Shown in pieces: positions 45,508 through 55,643 of a DNA stretch of 64,000 nucleotides (position 1 is its first letter; the number at the start of each line of letters is the position of its first letter). The stretch is taken from NCBI RefSeq assembly GCF_016907695.1, contig NZ_JAFBCK010000001.1, positions 7,242,001 through 7,306,000 on the forward strand. Direction: 5' to 3'. Under the pieces are notes generated by a model. That model was not told where the DNA came from and ran no database searches. It saw nothing but the letters and a program-made list of their open reading frames with translations. Source of the DNA: Actinokineospora baliensis. Lineage in GTDB: Bacteria; Actinomycetota; Actinomycetes; Mycobacteriales; Pseudonocardiaceae. The translations under genes and the position numbers were made by a program.

Positions 45508-46464
45508 TCAGCCCTTCGGCGCCAGGGTGCGCACGACCTCGGCGGGGTCTTCGCCGGTGGGCAGCACGGACAGGATCGGAACACCGACCCCGGCGTCCAC
45601 ATAGGAAGCGACCCGCTCACGACACTCATCGGGGTGCCCGTGCACGATCAGCTCGTCCACCACCGAGTCCGGAATCGCCGCATTCGCGGCGGCTCTATCA
45701 CCGCGCGCCCACGCCTCGTGCATCGGCCGGAGCGCCTCTCCCCTGCCGAGCCACTCGTGGAAGGCCGCATAGACGGGGACCGTCAGGTAGCTGCTGATCA
45801 GGAGCCTGCCTAACGCCCGCGCCGCGTCCTTGTCCTTGGTCGGGCACACGAGAATCCGCGCCACGAGTTCCGTGTCGGGCGTCAATTCGGCTCTTACGGC
45901 CGCGACGTCGGTTGGGGCCACCCAGTTCGTGATAGCTCCATCACCGAGCCTTGCGGCCAACCGGAGCATGCCCGGCTTCAGCGCCGCCACCATGATGTCC
46001 GGGGGCGTGACCGGCGGGCGGTCCAGCCGGAACCGCGAAATGGAGAAGGTGTCGTAGTCGGCACTGACCTTCTCGCCCGCGAGTGCGGCACGCAGGAAGA
46101 CAAGCGTGTCCCGAACGCGCCTATAGGGGTGATGGAACACACCCCCGTTCCAGCCCTCGACAATGGTGGCCGAGGACGAGCCAATGCCCAGGGTGAACCT
46201 GCCCGGGGCCAACTCGGCGATCGTCGCGGCGCTCATCGCGAGCAGAGCGGGCCCTCTGGTGAAGACCGGCGCGATGGCGGTACCGAGGTGCAGCGCTGGC
46301 GCCCACTCGGCCGCTAGGGCCAACGGGGTGAACGCGTCGGTACCCGCGGTCTCGGCGGACCAGAGGTCCGTGTAGCCGAGATCGGGCAAGGAACGGACCA
46401 GGTCGCGGTGCGCGGGGAGCGGGATCCCGCTCAACGGCAGTGAAAGCCCCCACCTCGATGCCAT
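45508..46464 (-). CDS. LLM-class flavin-dependent oxidoreductase
   Basis: The 318-residue luciferase-like protein has the barrel landmarks YTDLWSAETAG, GTAIAPVFTRGP and LGIGSSSATIVEGWNG. It probably uses F420 or FMN. ATG 46464 follows GGGAGGGG. It ends 58 bases before the iron box, but its own promoter is separate, so membership in the iron regulon is uncertain. Rare codons cluster through its middle. Confidence 0.88.
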   Translation of the reverse strand: MASRWGLSLPLSGIPLPAHRDLVRSLPDLGYTDLWSAETAGTDAFTPLALAAEWAPALHLGTAIAPVFTRGPALLAMSAATIAELAPGRFTLGIGSSSATIVEGWNGGVFHHPYRRVRDTLVFLRAALAGEKVSADYDTFSISRFRLDRPPVTPPDIMVAALKPGMLRLAARLGDGAITNWVAPTDVAAVRAELTPDTELVARILVCPTKDKDAARALGRLLISSYLTVPVYAAFHEWLGRGEALRPMHEAWARGDRAAANAAIPDSVVDELIVHGHPDECRERVASYVDAGVGVPILSVLPTGEDPAEVVRTLAPKG

Positions 46465-46574
46465 GCCACCCCTCCCAACCAGCCACAACCGTCGCCGGAG
46501 GGTACCGGCGGTGCTCAGGGGTGGAGGTGGGGCGACACACGGGTTTCGCCGGGGAACTTGGACAAACCGCCGCT

Positions 46575-46603
46575 GGGGTGCGGCCCCGATCGGACCGCAC
46601 CCC
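46575..46603 (-). terminator. Hairpin after S9 peptidase
   Basis: Perfect 9-bp stem (ggggtgcgg and ccgcacccc) with an 11-base loop, a few bases beyond the stop of the minus-strand peptidase. Confidence 0.7.
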
Positions 46604-46610
46604 GGTCCGG

Positions 46611-48683
46611 CTACGCCACGCCCAGGGCGGACTTCAGCCAGCGCACCTGCAGCAACAGGAAGTTCTCCGCCACGTCGTCCTCCTGCGGCGTCATGTGCGT
46701 GACCCCCGGCAGCGGCAGCAGCGCGTGCGGGCGCCCGGCGGCCACGAGGGCGCTGGACAGGCGGATGGCGTGCGCCACGACCACGTTGTCGTCGGCGAGG
46801 CCGTGGATGATCAGCAGCGGCCGGTCGAGCTTGGGCGCGTCGTCGATCAGGGAGTTGTTCGTGTAGGTCTGGGGGGATTCGTCGGGGTGCCCCAGGTAGC
46901 GCTCGGTGTAGTGGGTGTCGTAGAGGCGCCAGTCGGTCACGGGGGCGCCCGCGATGGCGGCGTGGAAGACGTCGGGCGCCCGCAGGACGGCCAGCGCCGA
47001 GAGGTAGCCGCCGTACGACCAGCCCCGGATCGCCACCTTGGTGAGGTCCAGGTCGGGGTGGTTGGCGGCCACGGCGTGCAGCGCGTCCACCTGGTCGGTG
47101 AGGGTGGGGCCCGCGAAGTCACCCGCGATGGCGCGCTCCCACTCGGGACCCCGCCCGGGGGTACCGCGGCCGTCGGCGACCAAGACCGCGAAGCCCTGGT
47201 CGGCCAGCCACTGCGGGGCCAGGAACGCGTTGCGTGTGGAGAGCACCCGCTGCGCGTGCGGGCCGCCGTAGGGGTCCAGGAGGACGGGCAGCGTGCGGCT
47301 GCCGGGGACGTGGCCGGTCGGGTACAGCAGGGCCACCCGCAGGTCGCGCTCGCCGACGGTCAGCAACTGGACGTTCGGGGTCACGCCGGGGTCGACCGCG
47401 TGGCTGGCGACCTCGCCCGCCGCCTGCCCGCCGCGCAGCACCTGGACCCTGGGGCCGGACCAGTCCAGCGACCACGAGGTCAGCACGACGACGTCGCCGG
47501 ACCTGGCCGCCGAGTGCACGCCGTCCACAGTGGACAGGCGGCGGTCGCCCGCGTAGACGTGCACCTGGGTCGGGTCGTCGGCCGACGCGGTGTAGAGCAC
47601 GTCGTCGGCAACGTCGAGGACCGCGCGGACCTGCAGGTCGCCGCTGACCTCGGTGTCGCCGACGACCAGGCGGTTCGCGCCGTCGCGGGCGGTGACGCGG
47701 ACGAGCTCGCCGGACGGGGTCCACGCGGGCACGCCGGGGGTGATCTCGACCCAGTGCTCGTCGGTCTCGGTGTGCAGGAGTTCGGTGACGCCGGTGTCGG
47801 GGTCGACCGCCAGGACCTGGACCTCGCGCTGGTCGCGCGACTGCACCGCGATCAGCGGCTTGCCCCCGGTCGACCAGTGCGCGGTGACCAGGTACGGCAG
47901 GTCGACGCCGTCCCAGTCGACGTCGACGCGGGTGCCGTCGAGGCCGATGACCGCCAGCGAGACGTACACGTTCGGGGTGCCCGCGGCCGGGTAGGCCACG
48001 ACGGCGGGTTCGCTGCCCGGGTTCGCCGGGTCCGCGATGTGCCAGCGCTGGACCTCGCGCCGGTCGGTGTGCGCGACCAGCAGCCTGGTGCCGTCGGGGG
48101 ACCACCAGTAGCCGCGGGAGCGGTTCATCTCCTCGGCCGCGATGAACTCGGCCAGGCCCCAGGCCCGGTCCTCACCCTCGGGGGTGGCCAGCGCGCGGTC
48201 GTCGGTGCCGTCGACCGCGACCACGCGCAGCGCGTTGTCGGCGACGTAGGCCACGTGGGTGCCGGTGGGGTTCGGCCGCGGGTCCACCACCGGGGTGGCG
48301 ACGGGCAGTTCACGGGTGTCACCGGTGACCGCGTCGGCGGCGAAGAGCCTGCCCGACAGCGCGAAGGCCGCGACCCGGGCCGCGCTGTCGGTGGCGACGC
48401 CCACCACACCGGCGCCCTGCTCGCGGCTGCGCTCGCGCCTGGCCCGCTCCTGGTCCGAGAGCTCCTCCGCGCCGCCGAGCAGCACCGCCGGGTCACCCAG
48501 TCGGGTCTCCTGGCCGGTGCCGAGGTCCTGCCGCCACAGGAGGTGGGTGCGGTCCTCGCCGGAGCCCGACCGCAGGAACAGCAGGTGACCGCCGTCGGGG
48601 GCGATCCGGAACTCCCTCGGCGAGCCGAGGGTGAAGCGCTGGGTCCTCGCCTGTAGGCGGAGGAACGAGTTCTCACTGGTCAC
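46611..48683 (-). CDS. S9-family prolyl peptidase (DPP IV-like)
   Basis: The 690-residue protein has an N-terminal propeller and a C-terminal hydrolase. The triad is S556 in GWSYGGY, D631 in HGLADDN and H663 in VTHMT. EEMNRSRGYWW supplies the Glu pair typical of dipeptidyl peptidase IV, which binds the substrate amino terminus. There is no signal peptide, so it is cytoplasmic. Confidence 0.93.
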   Translation of the reverse strand: MTSENSFLRLQARTQRFTLGSPREFRIAPDGGHLLFLRSGSGEDRTHLLWRQDLGTGQETRLGDPAVLLGGAEELSDQERARRERSREQGAGVVGVATDSAARVAAFALSGRLFAADAVTGDTRELPVATPVVDPRPNPTGTHVAYVADNALRVVAVDGTDDRALATPEGEDRAWGLAEFIAAEEMNRSRGYWWSPDGTRLLVAHTDRREVQRWHIADPANPGSEPAVVAYPAAGTPNVYVSLAVIGLDGTRVDVDWDGVDLPYLVTAHWSTGGKPLIAVQSRDQREVQVLAVDPDTGVTELLHTETDEHWVEITPGVPAWTPSGELVRVTARDGANRLVVGDTEVSGDLQVRAVLDVADDVLYTASADDPTQVHVYAGDRRLSTVDGVHSAARSGDVVVLTSWSLDWSGPRVQVLRGGQAAGEVASHAVDPGVTPNVQLLTVGERDLRVALLYPTGHVPGSRTLPVLLDPYGGPHAQRVLSTRNAFLAPQWLADQGFAVLVADGRGTPGRGPEWERAIAGDFAGPTLTDQVDALHAVAANHPDLDLTKVAIRGWSYGGYLSALAVLRAPDVFHAAIAGAPVTDWRLYDTHYTERYLGHPDESPQTYTNNSLIDDAPKLDRPLLIIHGLADDNVVVAHAIRLSSALVAAGRPHALLPLPGVTHMTPQEDDVAENFLLLQVRWLKSALGVA

Positions 48684-48815
48684 GCGGACAACCTAGCCGC
48701 AGCGGGCCCGCCGCGGCAGCCCGTGCTCCCGGCTGGTGGGCGCCCGCGCGGGTTTCTTGGCCAACCCCTTGGGATTCCACAGGTTCCTCACATGCGCGGC
48801 GCCGACAGTAGTGGC

Positions 48816-49760
48816 ATGGACGGATACCCCCAGCCCCAGATCCCGCACCAGCAGCAGCCGGTTCCCGGCCACGGACCGTTTCCCGGACCGGTCCACGGAT
48901 CGATCCCCCCGGCGTTCCTGCCCCGTCCCGGACTCCCAGAACCCCCGCGCGGCAAGGTCCGGCGCGGCACGGTGGCGCTGGTGGCCGCCGCCGTGCTGGG
49001 GGCCGGGGTGCTCGGCGGGGCCGCCGGGGCGTACTTCGGCTCGGACGGGGCCAGCACCCCGTTCACCACCGTCAGCGCTTCGGCGCAGACCGTGTCGGCC
49101 ACCACACCGACCGATGTCAGCGCCGTGGTGGCGAAGGTCATGCCGACCGTCGTCGAGATCACGACCCGCACCTCCACCGCGGAGGGCATCGGCTCTGGCG
49201 TGGTCCTGACCGCCGACGGCCGCATCCTGACCAACAACCACGTGATCGACGGCGCCCGGGAGATCACCGTCACCTTCTCCGACGGCACGACCGCCACGGC
49301 CAAGGTCGTCGGGACCGACGTCAGCGCCGACCTCGCGGTCATCCAGGCCGACGGGGTGAGCGGCCTCACCCCGGCCGTGCTGGGCGACTCGTCGCAGGTC
49401 AAAGTCGGCGACGAGGTCATCGCCATCGGCTCGCCCGCCGGACTGCAGGGCACGGTGACCACCGGCATCGTCAGCGCGCTCGACCGCGACGTGTCGATCC
49501 CGTCGGAGTCGAGCTCACGCGGCATGCGCGGCAGCGCCGCCACCACCGGCGCGGTGTCCTACAAGGCGATCCAGACCGACGCGTCGATCAACCAGGGCAA
49601 CTCGGGCGGCCCGCTGTTCGACACCCTCGGCAGGGTCATCGGCATCAACTCGGCCATCTACTCGCCGGTGTCCAGCATGGACGGTTCGGCGGGCAGCGTC
49701 GGCATCGGGTTCAGCATCCCGATCGACACCGCGAAGGAGGTGGTGACCCAGATCAGCTAA
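48816..49760 (+). CDS. Membrane-anchored HtrA-like serine protease without PDZ
   Basis: The 314-residue protein has a Pro/Gln-rich cytoplasmic tail (1-46), a membrane segment (51-72) and a trypsin-like domain with H142, D172 and S263 (GNSGGP). It ends about 50 residues after the Ser, so the PDZ domain of DegP/HtrA proteins is missing. ATG 48816 is my choice; 48792 is possible. It is likely a cell-envelope quality-control protease. Confidence 0.88.
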   Translation: MDGYPQPQIPHQQQPVPGHGPFPGPVHGSIPPAFLPRPGLPEPPRGKVRRGTVALVAAAVLGAGVLGGAAGAYFGSDGASTPFTTVSASAQTVSATTPTDVSAVVAKVMPTVVEITTRTSTAEGIGSGVVLTADGRILTNNHVIDGAREITVTFSDGTTATAKVVGTDVSADLAVIQADGVSGLTPAVLGDSSQVKVGDEVIAIGSPAGLQGTVTTGIVSALDRDVSIPSESSSRGMRGSAATTGAVSYKAIQTDASINQGNSGGPLFDTLGRVIGINSAIYSPVSSMDGSAGSVGIGFSIPIDTAKEVVTQIS

Positions 49761-49777
49761 GAGAACCTCGGGGAGCT

Positions 49778-49805
49778 GGGCCGCGCGATCGGGGTCGCGC
49801 GGCCC
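49778..49805. terminator. Hairpin between HtrA-like and gntR genes
   Basis: Perfect 11-bp inverted repeat (gggccgcgcga, tcgcgcggccc) with a six-base loop, between two convergent genes. Confidence 0.8.
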
Positions 49806-49814
49806 TTACCCGTG

Positions 49815-50558
49815 TCAGTCCTGAGTGGAGCTGCCTACGCGGTAGCGGAACTCCTGTGTGGTGGTCTCCCGCTCTATGGTGACCTCCATGCGGTCGCTGA
49901 CGAGGATGGCCTCGTCGTCGACCAGCGGGGTGGAATCGCGCTCTAGCGTCAACCGGGTACTGCGCAAGCACAGGGATCCCTGCGGTACGGCTAAGAGGGT
50001 CGCGAGTTCCGCGTTCACCGCTATAGGCGCGATGGTCTCCGTGGCGCGGGCTGGGACCTTGCCGCAGAGTTCGGTCAAGAGGTGGTAGAGCGACTTGGTG
50101 CGGAAGTCGGCGTCCACCAGCGCGCCCCCCAACGGGTTGGGGATGCGCGAGAGCTGGTGCACGACCGGCCGGGAACCGACCAGTCGCAACCGTTCCACCT
50201 CCAGGACCCGGTCCGCGCGCAGCCGCCGCGCGATGTCCGGTGACGGGGTCACCACTTCCGCGCGCAACTGGACCGTGGTCATCGCGATGCCCTGGGCCGC
50301 GAGGTCGTCGACGATGCTGCCCAGGCCCGCGGCCAGGTAGGGCACCCGGTGCGCGCGCACGAAGGTGCCCTTGCCCGCGACCTGCTCGACGATCCCCTCG
50401 TCCTCCAACGCGCGCAGCGCCTGCCGCAGGGTCATCAGGCTGACCCCGTACTCCTCGCTGAGCTCCCGCTGCGGCGGCAGCGGCCTGCCCGCGCGGAACT
50501 CCGCGGTGGCGATCCGGCGCACCAGGTCGTCTTGGATCGCGACGTACTTCGGCGGCAA
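49815..50558 (-). CDS. GntR/HutC-family regulator with UTRA domain
   Basis: The 247-residue protein has a winged HTH (PPQRELSEEYGVSLMTLRQALRALEDEG) and a UTRA ligand domain. TTG 50558 is the likely start, six bases after GGGAGG; no ATG or GTG fits. It lies 107 bases downstream of trpA on the same strand. A HutC-type palindrome stands before trpB at 52663-52675, so it may regulate the trpBA genes. Confidence 0.88.
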   Translation of the reverse strand: MPPKYVAIQDDLVRRIATAEFRAGRPLPPQRELSEEYGVSLMTLRQALRALEDEGIVEQVAGKGTFVRAHRVPYLAAGLGSIVDDLAAQGIAMTTVQLRAEVVTPSPDIARRLRADRVLEVERLRLVGSRPVVHQLSRIPNPLGGALVDADFRTKSLYHLLTELCGKVPARATETIAPIAVNAELATLLAVPQGSLCLRSTRLTLERDSTPLVDDEAILVSDRMEVTIERETTTQEFRYRVGSSTQD

Positions 50559-50665
50559 GCCGGACCTCCCGCTCGTGGGAAACGTGGGTGTCCCACCGTA
50601 CCGCCGGGGGAGATCCACTCTGGACCCCGTCCACGACCGGGGTCCACGACCGGGTGGCCCGATGA

Positions 50666-51418
50666 TCAGCCCAGTGCCGACCGGAACCCCGCCACCAGGT
50701 CGCCCACGGACCCGCCCTCGGCGATCCGCCGCATCACCGGAGCACCGATGATCACACCATCGGCGTGCTCGGCGAGCGCGGCGGCGTTGTCCGGCGTCGA
50801 GACGCCGACCCCCACCAGCACCGGCTTGTCGGCCACCGCTTTGACCCGATCGGCGGTGGTGCGGGCGGAATCCGCGAGGACGGCGCGCTCGCCGGTGACC
50901 CCCATGACGCCCATGGCGTAAACGAACCCCTGGCTGCGCGCGCACAGCTCCTCCAGGCGACCGTCCGGTGTGCTGGGAGCCGCCAGGAGCACTGTGGCGA
51001 TACCGAACTCTTCGGCGACCTCAGTCCATTCAGCGGCTTCTTCCATCGGCAGATCCGCGAGCACAACACCGCCTACGCCCGTTTCGGCGAGCCTGCGCGC
51101 GAAGGCAACGTGGCCATACCGGTGAACGAGGTTGTAGTAGGTCATCACGACAAGAGGCACCGAACCCCTATAGGCGGCCAAGTCCTGCAGGACCGTGTCC
51201 GGCGTGGTTCCACGCTCTAGGGCCCGCACAGACGCAGCTTGGATGACCGGACCATCGATCACCGGATCACTGAAGGGGATTCCGATCTCTATGGCGTCCG
51301 CACCGGCGTCCACCGCCTCGTGGACGTAGTCCAACCAGTTCTCGCTAACGCCCCCGGTGACATAGGGCATCAGTACAGGTCGGCCTACCTCGCGCAGGCT
51401 CGCCTCGAGGGTGGTCAC
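50666..51418 (-). CDS. trpA: Tryptophan synthase alpha subunit
   Basis: The 250-residue subunit has [17 protein letters not shown] (catalytic Glu and Asp) and the phosphate-binding loop [14 protein letters not shown]. It cleaves indole-3-glycerol phosphate and passes indole to TrpB. The GTG overlaps the trpB stop. Rare codons (AGG, GTA, TTG, TAT) cluster in the 5' half of the gene. Confidence 0.96.
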   Translation of the reverse strand: MTTLEASLREVGRPVLMPYVTGGVSENWLDYVHEAVDAGADAIEIGIPFSDPVIDGPVIQAASVRALERGTTPDTVLQDLAAYRGSVPLVVMTYYNLVHRYGHVAFARRLAETGVGGVVLADLPMEEAAEWTEVAEEFGIATVLLAAPSTPDGRLEELCARSQGFVYAMGVMGVTGERAVLADSARTTADRVKAVADKPVLVGVGVSTPDNAAALAEHADGVIIGAPVMRRIAEGGSVGDLVAGFRSALG

Positions 51419-52620
51419 TGGGTCTCCTTGGGGTTGGCCAGCAGGTCGCTGATCTGCTCCATGTCCTTGTCGCCGCGGCCGGACAGGTTGACCAGCACGG
51501 TTGAGCCGTACGGGATGGACCCGCCCGCTTCGCGGAGCAAGTACGCGAAGGCGTGCGCGGACTCCAACGCGGGGATAAGACCCTCGGTCCGGCTCACTAC
51601 GCGAACGGCGTCCATGACCTCGTCGTCGGTGACCGACGGGTAGCTCGCCCGCCCGATGTCGGCGAGGTGCGCGTGTTCGGGTCCGATGCCGGGGTAGTCC
51701 AAGCCAGCCGACACCGAGTAGGCCTCTAGAACCTGACCTGCGTCGTCCTGCAGCAACATGCTCTTAGAGCCGTGGACGACACCGACGAGATCGCCGCCAA
51801 TGGCAGCACCACCGGCGGCCTCCACCCCGATCAGCTCAGCGTCGGTGTCGGCGAAGCCCGCGAAGATCCCCGCCGCGTTGGATCCGCCGCCAACACAAGC
51901 GAGGACGTGGGTGGGGATGCCGCCTTCGAGCATTTCGGCGCACTGCGCGCGGGCCTCGTCGCCTATGACGCGCTGGAACTCGCGCACCAGCCACGGGTAG
52001 GGGTGGGGTCCCATGACCGAACCGATGCAGTAGTGCGTGTCGGCGACGGTCGCGACCCAGTGCCGCAAGGCTTCGTTAACCGCGTCCTTGAGCGTCCGGC
52101 TGCCGGAGGTGACCGGGACGACCGTCGCGCCGAGCAATTCCATGCGGAACACGTTGAGCCGTTGTCTGGCCACGTCGACCTCGCCCATGTAGACGACGCA
52201 CTCGAGGCCGAACAGCGCGCAGGCGGTCGCGGTGGCCACCCCGTGCTGCCCGGCCCCGGTTTCCGCGACCACCCGCCGCTTGCCCATCCGCTTGGCCAGC
52301 AGCGCTTGGCCGAGGACGTTGTTGATCTTGTGTGAGCCGGTGTGGTTGAGGTCCTCGCGCTTGACCAGGACCCGCACGCCGAGCAGGTCGCCGAGGCGGT
52401 GGCACTCGGTCACCGGGGACGGCCGCCCGGCGTAATGCCGCAGGTGGGCGTCCAGTTCGGCGCGGAAGTCCCGGTCGGCCCAGGCGTCGGTGAAGGCGGT
52501 CTCGAGCTCCAGGCAGGCGGGCATGACCGGCTCGGGGACGAACCGGCCGCCGAAGCGCCCGAAGAACCCCCTCGCCGAGGGCGGACCCATCGTGGTGTTG
52601 GTCATGACAGCGATACTCAT
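51415..52620 (-). CDS. trpB: Tryptophan synthase beta subunit
   Basis: The 401-residue PLP enzyme has the cofactor lysine in [18 protein letters not shown], and the phosphate loop [10 protein letters not shown]. It makes tryptophan from serine and indole. No trpC, D, E or F is nearby, so this trpBA pair stands alone. The promoter region carries a large imperfect palindrome. Confidence 0.96.
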   Translation of the reverse strand: MSIAVMTNTTMGPPSARGFFGRFGGRFVPEPVMPACLELETAFTDAWADRDFRAELDAHLRHYAGRPSPVTECHRLGDLLGVRVLVKREDLNHTGSHKINNVLGQALLAKRMGKRRVVAETGAGQHGVATATACALFGLECVVYMGEVDVARQRLNVFRMELLGATVVPVTSGSRTLKDAVNEALRHWVATVADTHYCIGSVMGPHPYPWLVREFQRVIGDEARAQCAEMLEGGIPTHVLACVGGGSNAAGIFAGFADTDAELIGVEAAGGAAIGGDLVGVVHGSKSMLLQDDAGQVLEAYSVSAGLDYPGIGPEHAHLADIGRASYPSVTDDEVMDAVRVVSRTEGLIPALESAHAFAYLLREAGGSIPYGSTVLVNLSGRGDKDMEQISDLLANPKETQ

Positions 52621-52651
52621 CGAGCCGGGTCGGCGAAGTCAAGACATTTCT

Positions 52652-52684
52652 GTTCTAGAACTCTTGTGATACAAGTTCTAGAGC
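52652..52684. promoter_or_regulatory. Nested palindrome before trpB (GntR operator candidate)
   Basis: gttctagaac (52652-52661) and gttctagagc (52675-52684) flank cttgtgatacaag (52663-52675), which is itself symmetric (CTTGT-3-ACAAG) and resembles HutC-type operators. It starts 32 bases before the trpB ATG, in the promoter zone. The GntR encoded after trpA is the candidate binder. Confidence 0.65.
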
Positions 52685-52899
52685 TGAGCAGAGGTCACGG
52701 AGCGTCTCGCGGCACGGAACCGCAAGGCCCTGACGTGGCGGTGGCCGGTTTCCGCCGCTGTACCGGGGGCGCCGAGAAGCCCAAGCGGACTGTTCACCCA
52801 CCGGCCATCTGACGGTCCGGAACGCCGTGGTGATCGTTCGGCGAGTGCCAGAAAGGTGGTGATCCCGAACGGACTACCGAACCAGGGAAAGGCTTGGAC

Positions 52900-54318
52900 A
52901 TGTCCAGTCGCAAGGCCAGTCGGATGACGAGGACCGCAGGGGTGGTGACCGCGGTGGTGGGCGTCGTCGCGGCAACCGCCGTCGCGGTGCTCTCCGCCCC
53001 CACCGCCACCGCGGCCACCAGCACGTTCACCCCGGTCGCCGACACCTACGTCGACAACGGGAGCACCGGCACCAACTACGGCACCTCCGGCCAGCTCGGG
53101 GTGGACGGTTCCCCGGTCAAGCGGATCTTCCTGCGGTTCACCGTCAGCGGCCTGACCGCCCCGGTCACCGGCGCGACCCTGCGGGTGCACACCGACGACG
53201 TCAGCGGGTCCAACAGCCCCGCAGGCGGCACGGTCAAGGGGCTCAGCAGCACGTCGTGGTCGGAGACCGGCACCACCTGGTCGAACCAGCCCGCGATCGA
53301 CGGCGCCACCCTGGCGACCCTGGGCTCGGTCAGCCGCAACGCCTGGTACGAGGTCAACGTCGGCTCGCTCGTCACCGGCAACGGCACCTACAGCATCGCG
53401 ATCACCTCGACCAACAGCGACGGTGCCGACTACGACTCGCGCGAGTCGGGGTCGTCGACCGCTCCGCAGCTGGTGGTCAGCACGGACACCCCCACCACGA
53501 CCACCCCGCCGACCACCACAACACAGCCCTCGGGTGACCCCGTGCTCGTGGGCGCCGGTGACATCGCCGACTCGGGTTCCGGTGACACCGCCACCGCCGC
53601 GCTCTTGGACAACATCGCGGGCACTGTGTTCACCACCGGCGACAACGTCTACACCAACGGCACCGCGTCGGAGTTCACCACCTACTACAACCCGACCTGG
53701 GGCAGGCACAAGGCGCGCACCAAGCCGTCCCCCGGCAACCACGACTACAACACCTCCGGCGCCACCGGCTACTACAACTACTTCGGCGCGCAGGCGGGCC
53801 CGTCGGGTCGCGGTTACTACTCCTACGACCTGGGCAACTGGCACGTCGTCTCGCTCAACAGCGAGATCAGCAAGTCGACGGGCTCGGCTCAGGAGCAGTG
53901 GCTGCGCGCTGACCTGGCCGCCAACACCAAGCCGTGCACCCTCGCCTACTGGCACAAGCCCCGGTTCACCTCCGGGTCCAACCACGCGCCGGACACCTCC
54001 GCGGGCCCGCTGGTGCAGGCCCTCTACGACTACAACGCCGAGGTCGTCGTCACCGGCCACAACCACCAGTACGAGCGGTTCGCGCCGATGAACCCCAGCG
54101 GCACGGCGGACTCGGCGCGCGGCATCCGGCACTTCGTCGCGGGCATGGGCGGTGCGGGCTTCTACGGCTTCGGCACCATCCAGCCCAACAGCGAGGCCCG
54201 CAACAGCAACACCCACGGCGTCCTCAAGTTCACCCTGCACGCCAACAGCTACGACTGGCAGTTCGTCCCCGAAGCGGGAAAGACCTACAACGACAGCGGC
54301 AACACCGCCTGTCATTAG
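52900..54318 (+). CDS. Secreted DNRLRE-domain metallophosphoesterase
   Basis: The 472-residue protein has a signal peptide (to about 38, SAPTATAA). A DNRLRE-type beta-sandwich follows (ADTYVDNGSTGTNYGT..., about 45-190), then a Thr/Pro linker, then a calcineurin-like phosphoesterase with GAGDIAD, TTGDNVY, PGNHDY and GHNHQYERF metal motifs. It is likely an extracellular phosphatase or nuclease-like enzyme. ATG 52900 follows AAAGG. Confidence 0.9.
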   Translation: MSSRKASRMTRTAGVVTAVVGVVAATAVAVLSAPTATAATSTFTPVADTYVDNGSTGTNYGTSGQLGVDGSPVKRIFLRFTVSGLTAPVTGATLRVHTDDVSGSNSPAGGTVKGLSSTSWSETGTTWSNQPAIDGATLATLGSVSRNAWYEVNVGSLVTGNGTYSIAITSTNSDGADYDSRESGSSTAPQLVVSTDTPTTTTPPTTTTQPSGDPVLVGAGDIADSGSGDTATAALLDNIAGTVFTTGDNVYTNGTASEFTTYYNPTWGRHKARTKPSPGNHDYNTSGATGYYNYFGAQAGPSGRGYYSYDLGNWHVVSLNSEISKSTGSAQEQWLRADLAANTKPCTLAYWHKPRFTSGSNHAPDTSAGPLVQALYDYNAEVVVTGHNHQYERFAPMNPSGTADSARGIRHFVAGMGGAGFYGFGTIQPNSEARNSNTHGVLKFTLHANSYDWQFVPEAGKTYNDSGNTACH

Positions 54319-54341
54319 GAACTGCTAGGCGCTAAGTCGTT

Positions 54342-54379
54342 GTGCTGCCGGGTCGGGGGCTTCCCTGGCCCGGCGGCAC
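54342..54379. terminator. Hairpin between phosphoesterase and MFS genes
   Basis: Inverted repeat of 16 bp with wobble positions and one mismatch (54342-54357, 54364-54379), six-base loop. It ends transcription of the phosphoesterase gene just before the next ribosome site. Confidence 0.6.
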
Positions 54380-54398
54380 TCCCCCATGGAGGTCGCGG

Positions 54399-55643
54399 GT
54401 GTACCTGTCCACGGTTAGCCGACCAGAGGTGGCCGAGGAGTCGAGCCGGCGAAGGCGCCGGGTGAGCGGCAACGTCATCGCGCTGGGCTCGGTCAGCCTC
54501 ATCACCGACATCTCCTCTGAGATGGTCACCGCCGTCTTACCGCTGTACCTCGTGGTGGGCCTAGGTTTGAGCCCACTCGCCTACGGCGCTCTAGACGGTC
54601 TCTACACGGGAGCCACCGCTCTGCTCAGACTCGTCGGTGGCTATGTCGCCGACCGCACTCGACGGCGTAAGGCCGTCGCGGGCGTTGGCTATGGTCTTGC
54701 GGCCATAGCCAAGCTGGGACTCATCGCCGCCGGGAACTCCGCTGCGGCGATTGGGGCGGCCATCACCGCGGACCGGGCGGGCAAGGGTTTGCGCACCGGA
54801 CCCCGGGATGCGCTGATCACGCTGTCGACCCCTGAGGACCAACTGGGTCGCGCGTTCGGGGTGCACCGCTCGATGGACGCCATGGGCGCGTTCATCGGTC
54901 CGCTGGCAGCGGTCGGTGTACTCGCGTGGGCGGGGTCGCAAGAGTTCGATGCGGTGTTCTTCGTCAGCTTCCTGGTCGCCGCGTTCGGTGTTGTTGTCCT
55001 CGTGCTGTTCGTTCGGGATAGGCGAGAGGACATCGCGCCCAAGGCAGTGAACGTCCGAGCTGCTGTGGGGCTGTTGCGGCACAAGGGCGTCGGGAGTCTC
55101 TTGCTGGCGGCATCCTTGCTGGGACTCGTAGTGGTCGGCGACGGGTTCGTGTACCTGCTGCTTCAGAAGCGCGGGGACCTCTCTATGGGTTGGTTCCCCC
55201 TCTTGGCCGTAGGTACGAGCCTGGTCTACCTGCTGCTGGCGACCCCTCTAGGCGTGCTGGCCGACAAGGTCGGTCGCGCGAAGGTCATGCTTGGTGGCTA
55301 TAGCGCGCTCGCGTTGGTCTACCTGGCACTGGTCAGCTCTATAGAGGGCCTACCGCTGATCATCCTTGTCCTGGTGCTCTATGGCGTCTTCTACGCCGCG
55401 ACCGATGGCGTCCTGATGGCACTGGCGGGTCGAGTCCTGCCGAAGTCGCTGCGCGCTACCGGTATGGCCTTGGTGCAGACCGGGCAAGCGTTGGCGTACC
55501 TGGGTTCTTCAGTCTTGTTCGGCCTCTCGTGGCAGCTGTGGGGCCCCACCGCGGCCTGTGTCGCCGCCGCGGTCGCTGTCGTCGTCGCCATTGTCGTGAC
55601 CGCGTTGATCTTCGCGCGGGTGAACCGGAGCGTGCAGTCATGA
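54399..55643 (+). CDS. MFS transporter with a TTA codon
   Basis: The 414-residue protein has about 12 membrane helices and the MFS loop motif GGYVADRTRRRKAV after helix 2. GTG 54399 follows GGAGG. Leu47 is TTA (54537-54539), a codon that in Streptomyces needs the bldA tRNA. Substrate unknown. Its stop overlaps the start of the propeller gene (ATGA), so the pair may form an export system. Confidence 0.88.
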   Translation: MYLSTVSRPEVAEESSRRRRRVSGNVIALGSVSLITDISSEMVTAVLPLYLVVGLGLSPLAYGALDGLYTGATALLRLVGGYVADRTRRRKAVAGVGYGLAAIAKLGLIAAGNSAAAIGAAITADRAGKGLRTGPRDALITLSTPEDQLGRAFGVHRSMDAMGAFIGPLAAVGVLAWAGSQEFDAVFFVSFLVAAFGVVVLVLFVRDRREDIAPKAVNVRAAVGLLRHKGVGSLLLAASLLGLVVVGDGFVYLLLQKRGDLSMGWFPLLAVGTSLVYLLLATPLGVLADKVGRAKVMLGGYSALALVYLALVSSIEGLPLIILVLVLYGVFYAATDGVLMALAGRVLPKSLRATGMALVQTGQALAYLGSSVLFGLSWQLWGPTAACVAAAVAVVVAIVVTALIFARVNRSVQS

